The position numbers were made by a program, and so were the translations under genes. Shown piece after piece: positions 54,940 through 64,000 of a stretch of 64,000 bases of DNA. Source of the DNA: Bromus sterilis (lineage: Eukaryota; Streptophyta; Magnoliopsida; Poales; Poaceae); the NCBI GenBank assembly GCA_950022295.1, contig OX465596.1:214923501-214987500 (forward strand). The letters run 5' to 3'. Below the pieces are notes generated by a model. It was not told the origin of the DNA, searched no databases, and saw only the letters and a list, made by a program, of their open reading frames with translations. The stretch's first letter is position 1; each line of letters opens with the position of its first letter.

Positions 54940-57900
54940 TGTAACAGCCCAGATTTCACAAAAATTCAAAAAAATTGTTTTCGGTGTGAATTGTTTGATT
55001 GTCTGATTTGTTTGCGGTGTTTGCATCCCCGATTTATCGATCGGCGATTATTTCCCCCCCTCTTATCTCGTATCGGACGGAGACCGACCCTTGCCACCCT
55101 GACACTCGACCTTTGCGACACCGGGTTTCGCCCGATCACCGTCGCGAAAACCGCACGAGACCAGCCGCAGCCAACGGAACAAAACCCCGTTTAATATTTA
55201 AACAGGATATTTTTATAGCGCTCCGGAAAGTGTTTTCGGAACGGTTCCAGCGCGAGGTGAACGCCTCCGGCTCGACGCACCGATCGCGCAGTTCGAAGTT
55301 TTACCCGAATCGGAGGTACTGCGGACCCCCGGCGGTCAGAAACGTGAGCATCGCGCGCGCGAGAGAAAAACCAGGGATGTTTTTGCAAATTGCCAGCCAA
55401 CGGGGCTATATAAAGACCACCACACTCCCACCCCTTTTCTAGGGTTTCCCTAGCCAAAACTTGCAGCCACCCCCCTGATCTATCTCAGATCTGCCCATTT
55501 TTCCCAATTTTTCGCCCAAATTCTACCCCATGCGATCTGGATCGTCGGATCGGGCAATCCAACGGCCCAGGGAGCTCCCAGCCTCCACCTCTCTCTCCTC
55601 CCACCTCATGCCGTGGGGATCCACCGCCGCCCCCGCAGGCTGCCGGCCACCGCGCGCCCGCGGCCGCCTCTCCTCCGCGCCCAGGTCTCCTCCTCTTCCC
55701 TCCTTGCTCCATGTTCCCTCTCCTCTCATGCCTCCCCATCTCTCTGCTGCAGGTCGCCGACCAGGGCGCCATGCCCGCCGTGCCATGGAAGGCCTCGGCC
55801 TCGAGCTCGAGCTCGGTTGCCGGAGTCGAGCCGTGCAGCCGCCCTCCGCTCTCCGGCGGGAACCGGCCGCCGCGCGCCTCCTCTCCGGGACCCGGCCTGC
55901 TGCGCTCGCCCCTCGCCGCTGGCCGCTCGCCGTCGCTGGAGCCGGCCGGCCGGCGAGCCAACCGCCGCTGCGGCCTCGAGCCAGCCGGTCGGGACGGCCT
56001 CGCCCGATCCAGCGCCGGTGCCAGCAGGGCCGGCATAGCCCTAGCGGCCCACCTACTCCCAGCGGCCAGCCCAAGCCAGCCAGGCCACTTGGGCCGAGCC
56101 TAGTGGGGTGAGCCAGCCCAGCACTTTTTTTTATTTTTTATCCCGTCTGTTTTTTTTTTCTTTTAGCTTTGTAAATTTTTCTAAGTGCTGAAATATCTGC
56201 TGCTGTTTCAATTTTGCAACGATGATAGCGATTAATCCGTAGCTCCGAACGTGCCCCCAAAACGAAAGTTGCTCAGTTTTGCGTGCTCTAGCATTCGTAT
56301 GTAGAAAGTTTTTCCGTTTCAGGCCGTCTAGATAGTTTAATTCTGCGTTGAAGTGGGCATCAGGCCATTAAATGCTTTATTTCCTGTTAAGTGCTGCTGT
56401 TATTATTTTATTGCAACTTCGGGCGACGGTTGCTTCGCAACCGTTCATTGGAATGGATTGATTCCTTTTGCATCCTGTTAAGCATTGTTTTTACTTCAGT
56501 TCCATGCATTCACATGCCATATTTGCTTGCTGTATGTTGATTATATATTGCTCCAAAGTAGCTATCCTGATGTTAATGTGCTGCTGTGCTAAAAACTGTT
56601 ATTTTGTTGCAACTTCGGTCAACGAGTGTGTCGCGACCGTTTATCGGAATTGAGTGATTCCAATTGCATATTGTTAAGAATCATGTCTACTTTCATTACA
56701 TGTATTGCATTGTCATGATATGCTTGCTGGTCACATAGTTATTGAGCTCCAAAGTTGCTATGCTGCTGTTTTTGACAGCCACCTCTGTTTTTCTCTTAAG
56801 TCTGTAACGTTCCGAATCTATGTTGTTTGCTTAATATCTTTTGATCTATGATGCCTATTTGCATGATTCTTTTTGCCATGCCTTCCTTGTCATGTCTACT
56901 TTAATTGCAAGTCATTTGTGAGCATGTTTGCATTGATTGTCCTGTTGATGCATTGCTCTAAAGTGTGCTTCGTGATGTTGGCAGATTGTGCCCGTAACTT
57001 GTTTTGCTTATATCTTTTTAACCGTAACTCCGTTAGGGGTGTTCTTTATATGTAACTTGATTAGTTTTTCGTGTACTTTGTGTTTATGCTATTTTTTTCT
57101 GTTGTTAACAAACCTAAAATATGGTTTAGGACAAAACAGTACCAAATCTTTTAATCATCGTGCGACATTTAGTTTTATGCCATGTTTAGGATGTGCCTCA
57201 CTTAAATTGACTAGCATAGATAGTTTACTTTGTGCTTCACCTCTTGCCATGTTTGGGTGCTATTCAATGCTTGCTTGAGTTGCCATGTTAATAACCATTG
57301 GTTGATCACCTGTAGCTAAGAAACTTGAACCACCGTAAACGTGCAGTATTCGTCGTGTGTGACGAGTACTCCACTTAAACTGTTAGTAACCGTTCTCAAC
57401 GATAGATCCGTATCGCGTTGCCGTGTCGTGTGATGTCTTCTTGATCTTGTGTTGCCTCGTAGTAATAGATGCTTTCTCGTTGATTGCTTTCCAGTGTTTA
57501 TCGTCTTGTGTGCTTCCGCGGGGACCTCTCGGAGACGATGCGAGCTTGCGATCCACTACACCTTCGGAATCCTATTTATCAACAGGCAAGGACTATACAT
57601 TACTTATGATCCATTCTATTTCAACCAGCGGTTTGCATGCTAGTCTAGGTTAGGTTCGATGTTTGATCCTACCACATGTTTACAGCCTCTTTTCAAACCG
57701 ATACAGCCATGTCCCTTCCCAGCAAACCTTGTACTGCTATGTTACTATTGCTCGTTGCTCAGCCCCTGCTTTGTATGCATGCTTAGGATGCTACGATGTT
57801 ACCCTGTTACTCCTTGGTTTTGGATATCACCTTATTACTATTGTTGTTGATGATATGATTATTATAATGTTGACTATATTCGACGAAGGATGGAAGGTCT

Positions 57901-59235
57901 AGGCTATCCCGCCCCGACGCTCTGTTCCATTCGAGTCACCTAGGATCTGAGTTCCGGGTATTGGTTTTAAGACTGAGCGTGCCTAACCGTGTGTGGGATT
58001 TTATGGGGTCCCCTCTTCTTACGTACCTAGCTTCAAACATTTCTAGAGGTGGCCCAAGCTGATTTACCATTTGAAACCCGTGTGTGTGTTGGTCAGCTGC
58101 CAGTAGTTTTCAAACAACTCGGGCCAGCGGAGACTTAGTTCCTCTGTTGGTCCACACTTGGAGAGCTAGGGAAGTCCCCTGTTTTATAGGTGAGACTAAC
58201 CCCGACCTTAGCCTTACGGAAGAGTCTGATCCGAGAGCGTGGCCAGCTTTTGGATTGGGTGTCGACTCCCCGGGGGCCACCCGGATTTGTTTGTTGTTAG
58301 TTAGAGGGACCTGTCGTTTCGGATCTCTTGGAACTAAATCATAAAATGGTTGCCTATAATGGGTAGCAACTGAGAGAGATGGGAGAGCATGAGACGCCTC
58401 GTAATGGGCAGTTCGTACACCCCTGCAAGGTTAAATCTTTTCGAGAAGCCGTGTCCGCGGTTATGGACGACTTGAGACCTACTCCTTGTTCATAGATAAC
58501 AACAACTGAGATAATATAAATATAATTTGATCAACGTGTGTGTGAGCCTTGACTGCTTCTTCTTCGTTGGGATGCGAAGAGGAGGACAAGGATAGAATAG
58601 GTGTTATGTTTGCGTAAGTAGTTGACAGAAAGACTTGTTGGAGGCGATTCCTCATCGAATGCTTGGCTTCTTACCTTACTCTCTAGATTGTTAGCCACTT
58701 CACAAATGCTAGTGCGGCAGCAACCTCACCACTTACCCCTTCCTTACCGTAAACTACTAGTTGTCCTAGAATGACGAGTGATGAAGTCCTTGATGGGTCA
58801 GATGACCACTACAGTTGGATGCTAAGTACTTCTGTACTCATGATACTACCCCTAAACTCTTTTCAGGGTTCTTGATCGATAACAGGTATGGTGATCGACG
58901 TTTCACGTGGAGACTCGATGACGACTAGTTAGGCGGATCCCGGCGGAGGGCCTGGACCCGAGTGGTTATGGGATCGATGTTTTCTCTTTTCCACTAGGCA
59001 TTTGATTGTAGTCTGTACTCAGACATGTACCTTCCGCTGTTGTATTGTATTTAAGGCAGTTGTATGCCGATTGTATGAGATGTTGTATCCTTGTATCTGT
59101 AATGTTGTGATATCATGTTGGAAATCCGGGGGATATGGCTATGTCATATGTCGCGGTGGGACCGATATGTGCTTCGTCCCCGGATCTGGATGGAAACATC
59201 TAGATCTGGAACAGTACCGCATATCGGGCCTTACA
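54940..59235 (+). mobile_element. Solo LTR of a chromovirus family, TAACT target duplication
   Basis: It starts TGTAACAGCCC and ends GGGCCTTACA, with flanking TAACT at 54935-54939 and 59236-59240. No internal retroviral genes are present, so it is a solo LTR of 4296 bp, formed when two LTRs recombined. Features: TATA box 55406-55415, GC-rich leader (55490-56110, where overlapping frames are spurious), T-rich body, and a block at 57900-58500 that matches the inverse of 1-690. It belongs to the same family as the element at 1-9925, more diverged. Confidence 0.95.
55406..55415 (+). promoter_or_regulatory. TATA box of the solo LTR
   Basis: CTATATAAAG followed by a CT-rich leader with TAGGGTTTCCCTAG. 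It equals the minus-strand TATA of the left LTR at 3282-3290. Confidence 0.6.
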
Positions 59236-60666
59236 TAACTTTGGTCCCAACGAAGTTCAGAGAGGTTGTCAATATCTCTTGTCTTGTTGTTTACAAAGGA
59301 TAACACGCAAGGGATAATGATAATGATGATAGGAACTGAAAGTAAATACTAAAAAGTAAATAAGCATGTAAATAGTGATGAGAATATGGACCGGGGTCCC
59401 GTGATGTTCACTAGTGATGTCTCTCTCCCAAAAGACGATAAAACTTCTATGAGAGGTAAACAAATTACAGACGGGAAATGGAAAGGATTATAAACGCACC
59501 GCAATGCTAACTATGCTACAAAGAAAGGAAGAGGCTCATAAGCATGGGCAGTACGCCAAAATAAGTAGACCAAAATCCATCTGCGTCTACTACTAATCAT
59601 CCACCTTGAGATATCTATCCAGAACATCTCGCTGATATTAAGTTGCGAGCACCACCCAAAGTGTAAACCCAAAGCTACAGACAACTGAATTAAAAAGAAC
59701 TTTGCATAAAGTAAACAATCCTTGCAACCGCGGTTACAAGCAACATCGTTTTCCCCCTCGTGGCAACATCACATCCCCTAGACTCATATTTCTGTCACTC
59801 AAGCGTGTCATCAGGGGGCATGAACCCACAATCCATACTACCTACAACTTGGACAAAGCAATAAACAGCAACAGAGAACATGCAAGAATTACTTAGGAAC
59901 AAAAATATAGAAGATAAGAAACAAATATATTACTCTATCACAATCTGAACATAATCTCATAATCTATCAGATCCCATCAAACTCAGCATAGCAAAAGCAG
60001 AAATATTACTTATGTGCCTCGATGATGTAGGGCAGCTCACGAGGTCTAAACCATGAAGAACAAAGATGGGAGGAGAACATCACATACCTACTGATCACGG
60101 ACCCATGGTTTAAAGGAAACTACACACGACACATCCGGGAAGCGTCCATGGTGGAGGGGAAGCTCCCGGAGGTCGATCCTCCCTCCGGCAGGGTGCCGGG
60201 ACGGGTCCTGCTGGTGCTCTCGATCTTGGAAGCACGGCGGCGGCGGAACAGAGGTGAGATCGCGGAAAAGGGTTCTGTCTTCGGAAGTTTCACGTCATGG
60301 GAGTTATATAGGCGAAGGGGGCCCACCAGGGGTCCAGGCACCCCCTGGCGCGGCCAAGCCCTAGGACGCGCCAGCTAGGCGCCTGGGGCCCTGGTGGGAC
60401 CCACCTGGTCCCCCTTCAGGACTCCGGAAGGTTCCTTCACGCTGATTTTTTATCTTTTTTTTCCTGAATTTTTTGAGCACTTTTAATATGGGGGAAAACT
60501 GAAATAGAAAAACAACAAAAACAGAAACTAGCACTGGGGTGCACTGAGTTAATATGTTAGTCCAAATATGATCAAAAGTGTATGAAAGTGTATCTAGATC
60601 ATAGCAATATCACACAAAACATGCATGGAAAAGCAGAAATTATCGATACGTTTGGGACGTATCAAC

Positions 60667-60678
60667 ATCCCCAAGCTT
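60667..60678 (-). other. Polypurine tract of the minus-strand gypsy
   Basis: The minus strand reads AAGCTTGGGGAT two bases before the LTR start (60664). Two further exact copies of the motif occur at 62796-62807 and 62853-62864. Confidence 0.8.
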
Positions 60679-63495
60679 AATTCCTGCTCGTCCTCGAGTA
60701 GCTAAATGATAATAAGCATAACTTCTGTGGTGACATGCTAGCAACCATATAAGAACTTTGAAAAGTAAAGCAATCAAGGTATGTGATTCAATTCAGTTTC
60801 ATAACATGCAAGAGTCTATATTAGCATTGAAACAAGTAACAAAAGAACATTAGGTTCAAGAGCTATCGCTGTCCGTGACTCGAATGTCTCCAAATGGTGT
60901 TTGCGTGAAAGAAGAGGGATAGGGTATACGAGAAAAAAGAATTTTTGTGTTGAGAACTCAATCTACTAAAGTTTCACACTTGGTCTTCTTTGGAATCTTA
61001 TCTTGACTCGTCCCCAAACCACTAGCCAGTTACAAGTCAATTTGATCCACTCATTTTTGATATTTTGAGCACTCATGCAATGGATGAGCGTAAGCACGAG
61101 AGTTGACACTTAGGATGGCAAAGAGAGAAATATGGTGGAGGAGGAAGTCAAAAAAGGGTGAGAAAGGCTCACATCAATGAGGACAATCATAGGCTAGAAG
61201 GCCAAATGATAGATATGATGTGAGGAGTAGGGATTTCCATGAAACAGATGCACATATGAGCTAAGAAAAGCTCTCCAATGTAACTAGTGGGGGTGCATCT
61301 AACTTTCTCGTCATGAAGACCTAGAGCTCTTTTGAGGGGGCTCATCCTTGGAATATGCAGGCCAAGTTCTTTAGTGTGAAGTTCCCCACATAGCTATATG
61401 AATGAATGATCATCTCTATGGAGTACAAGGATAAGAGGGAGTACTAGTGTGGATCTTTCAAAATGATAGTAGTGTTGCCCCTTTCTCTCTTTTTATTTCC
61501 TTTTTACATTTTTTTCTATTTTTTTGTATTTTTGGTGGCCTCAATGGTTCTTTTTATTTAACTCTCATTTGTCCACTTTGGGATCTTTTGTTTTGTCCAC
61601 TTTGGGATCTTTTCCTCACTTAAGGGCCACACTCTAATTTACAAGAGGGTATAGAAGATTTTTCACACTTCACAAGGTACTCAAATCATAAAGAAGATGT
61701 AGCTATCATTATTTATGCAATGTATGCCGCTGTCAGTGTAGCAGGTACATGTATGACATGAATATCAAGTCATGAAGAGGTGGATGTTGCATGGCAATAT
61801 ATCTCAGAAAGGCTTTGGAAATGCCTTGATAGGTAGGCATGGTGGCTATTTTGAGGAAAGATATAAGGAGATTTATGATGACAGAGCGTATCATGCCAAG
61901 GATTTGGATGTACCGGCGAAGTTGGACGCCAACTCTCAGAGTGAGAAGAAGGCAATGCACGGCACAGGAGAGGCTAGCAAATATGAGGAGGTGGAAGTGT
62001 CAACTTTCGATACTTACATTAGTCCGAAGAACTCATGCACTTATTATCGGTAACTCTCAATCTACTAAGGAGGTTCATAAAGAGACAAGTACCCCGAGGA
62101 GGAGTGTATGGGGGTTTGGTTATCCTTGCGCATCCTCGATTCATGGTACATGAGTGTACTCTAATATTCGATCCCTCCAAAGATTAGCAATCCATCTAGT
62201 AGCTAGATTTCTCCACTAGTTTTGTAGTTTTTGAAAATAAACACGGACTGCCCAAAATACGACACCTATCTCTAATAGGCTAGAGCTCTTGACACCAAAA
62301 GTTCAAACATTACTCACATCAATGCCTCAAAACTATTGCAAGTTACTACTAAAATTAAATAACAACCTCAATTACCTACTTTCAAGACAAGACACAACTC
62401 AGTGCAACAACCAACTCTCTTAACAAGATAAATATGAATACTAAAGTGATTTCCAGCAACAAACTAAAAAAAAGCCAAGGCTCTTGCTAAAGACAAACTA
62501 AAACTAAAACTAAACATGGCAGTAGCTACGAAAAGATAAAGAACACACAACAGCAAGAAGATACGCATGAAAAATCCTATGATGTTTTCTAGATTGGAGT
62601 GGAGTGTGTTTCTCTCCCACACAAAGTAATATGGGGTCTAACTTGTTATGAACAGAAAGCAGAGCTAAAGAAAACTAAAAATAAAACCTAAGAGCGAGAC
62701 GCTCCAAGCATAGCACATAACGCATGAAGTGATAAAAATATAGTGAGACGAAGGACGAACTGATTATTGTTGATGGAGAAGGGATGCACGAGGGAATCCC
62801 CAAGCTTAGAAGCTTGAGTCTCCTTGAATATTTATTGGGGATGCATGGGGGCATCCCCAAGCTTGAGCTCTTGACACTCCCGGATCTTCTTTCATCATCT
62901 TTCATCGCACACTTGAAAGCTCCCTTCATACATAACTCATCATAAGCTGATTAGGGAGGTTAATACCCTTAATAAAATAATTTCCCCCCACTGTATATAA
63001 AGATATTCTTGAAGAGCTACTGTCTCTCAGGATTTACAAAAGGTTTTTGCAAAGAAAAAGCAAGCTTAAGGTTTGCAAAAGTAAGGAGAGACAAAACGTG
63101 GCAGAATCTGTGAAAAAGAGAACAACAGGTAGTAAAGAATTTTTTAGGGGTACTTCTGCAACTCAAATCAAAAATCTCAGAACATACGAAAGTTCCGAAA
63201 TTGTATAGAGGACGCTGTGTAAAAAATTCAGCTCAAAAAGATGAACTAGTGATTTCATCCGATTTTTCCCGTCACGAAGACAAAGTCTGTTTTCTGGATA
63301 GCATGTCACAACTTTTGCTTCCCTTGTCACATGAGGCTATAACTTGGCACAAAGCTTGAAAATAAAGTTATGATAATGTTGCTACAGTGGTAACAATCAT
63401 CAAGACCACTAAAAACAGAAGTAAAACATCTTGGGTTGCCTCCCAACAAGCGCTTTCTTTTACGCCTTTAAGCTAGGCATAAGGCAAAAGAAGAA
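60679..63495 (-). other. Long 3' non-coding interior of the minus-strand gypsy
   Basis: About 2.8 kb between the polypurine tract and the protease-like frame. It is AT-rich with a T-rich tract (61475-61545 on the plus strand) and short non-homologous frames (for example 61770-62150). No RT, RNase H or integrase motifs were found on either strand. A TTGGGTTGCCTCCCAACAAG block at 63431-63450 is one I recognise from other Triticeae gypsy elements. Confidence 0.6.
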
Positions 63496-63933
63496 TCAAG
63501 TTTTATCAAGAGAAAGAGAATAGCTAGCCCGTGTGACGGACTCAAAATGTAACTTGATTTTATTTCTAGGGAAGTGTTTCATCCCCTTTATGAGAGGGAA
63601 TTGAAATTTTATATTCCCCTCTTTCCTTTCAATGATAGCACCAATGGTGCGGTGAAAAGTACGTCCCAAAATAATTGGACATAAAGGTTCACACTCTATG
63701 TGCATAATAATAAAATCAACGGGAACGTAGTTGTCATTGACAATGATAAGAACATCGTCGATCTTCCCCAAAGGTTTCTTTATGGAATAATCAACAAGAC
63801 GAACACCAAAAGAACAAGAATCAAAAGGTTTCAAATCAAACATATCATACATTCTTTTGGGCATGACGGAGGTACTAGCTCCAACGGCACATAAAGCATA
63901 GCAAGAGAAGTTATTCAATTTAATTATTATCAT
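63496..63933 (-). pseudogene. Retropepsin-like protease of the minus-strand gypsy
   Basis: A 145-codon frame. The active-site loop reads CAVGASTSVMP at residues about 16-26, where the usual catalytic Asp of a CDLGAS loop is replaced (Ala). The second half carries PIILGRTFH near residue 88 and a conserved GA...ERKEGNIKFQF segment. The frame continues beyond residue 1 upstream, so the methionine is not a true start. With no RT or integrase between it and the 3' LTR, the element looks non-autonomous. Loss of the Asp means the protease is inactive here. Confidence 0.75.
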
Positions 63934-64000
63934 AGGGTAACAACCATCATCTAGCTTCCTAGGTATGGAGGCTTCTATTCTAGGCTTCTCCTCCCTATAT

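Larger units (their letters stand above)
54774..60664 (-). repeat. 3' LTR of a minus-strand gypsy, split by a solo LTR
   Basis: On the minus strand the LTR starts TGATACGTCCCAAACG at 60664 next to a polypurine tract, and ends ...GAGTATCA at 54774. The two parts (54774-54939 and 59236-60664) align with LTRs A/B in reverse, including GTAACCAACGAAGGGC near 54800. Subtracting the 4296-bp insert and one 5-bp duplication leaves about 1590 bp, similar to LTR A. The element interior extends beyond the window. Confidence 0.92.

Noticed and set aside
55485..56111. Five overlapping frames of 130-193 codons on both strands
   Set aside because: They are in the GC-rich leader of the solo LTR. Several frames are open at once on both strands, which is expected from GC content rather than coding.
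61770..62153. Overlapping frames in the minus-strand gypsy interior
   Set aside because: Short products with no domain, both strands open, located in the non-coding 3' region of the element.

Overview
The window looks like intergenic DNA from a large grass genome, most probably Triticeae (wheat, Aegilops or barley group). The basis is dense nesting of LTR retrotransposons, LTRs starting TGATACGTC with a TGGCGCCGTTGCCGGGGA-type primer-binding site, a 14-kb Maximus-like Sirevirus, and a CACTA element with CACTACTAGGAAA ends. Family names are from memory of grass elements and are tentative; domain calls rest on visible catalytic motifs. I found no host gene, tRNA, rRNA or CRISPR array. Essentially every coding stretch is a decayed transposon gene.

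Layout. (1) 1-9925: a minus-strand Ty3/gypsy chromovirus with LTRs of about 4.9 kb (left one cut by the window start, right one broken at 9925) around a 4.4-kb interior holding gag, RT-RNase H, integrase and a chromodomain, but no zinc knuckle or protease. (2) 9926-14560: the 3' part of a second long LTR, interrupted by a complete non-autonomous CACTA element (11280-12590, TTT target duplication) and carrying a 28/29-bp array of GGTCATGCGATGACC palindromes. (3) 14561-18738: remnants of three elements: a minus-strand gypsy 5' LTR plus gag start, a minus-strand gag plus Angela-like LTR fragment, and a plus-strand TAATACGTC LTR fragment. (4) 18739-39640: a plus-strand LINE (ORF1, endonuclease, RT, zf-RVT) split inside ORF2 by a 14,093-bp Sirevirus (23852-37944) with two 1255-bp LTRs and a GATCT target duplication. 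The Sirevirus has gag-pol plus a 4-kb downstream gene behind its own TATA box and a probable intron. (5) 38032-45661: a 3.8-kb tandem segmental duplication covering LINE 3' half + gypsy LTR + gag start. (6) 45662-46649 gag remainder, then 46650-54773 an Athila-like gypsy element (LTR, PBS, gag, protease, RT, integrase, extra coiled-coil ORF) without a 3' LTR. (7) 54774-64000: the 3' LTR and interior of a minus-strand gypsy element whose LTR contains a 4296-bp solo LTR (54940-59235, TAACT target duplication) related to the element in part 1.

Relative order inferred from nesting: TAATACGTC LTR, then the LINE, then the gypsy with LTR A and the Sirevirus; the 3.8-kb duplication; the Athila-like element into the gag; the minus-strand gypsy into the Athila 3' region; and the solo LTR on top. 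Counting by eye, both measurable LTR pairs (1-693 vs 9233-9925, and the two Sirevirus LTRs) differ at roughly 3% of sites, which suggests insertions around a million years old at the usual grass LTR rate.

The most unusual signal is the Sirevirus downstream transcription unit (31508-36150). It combines a perfect dyad, a TATA box, a GC-rich leader, a candidate 377-nt intron and a long charged/proline-rich ORF. I do not see a new defence or host system here.
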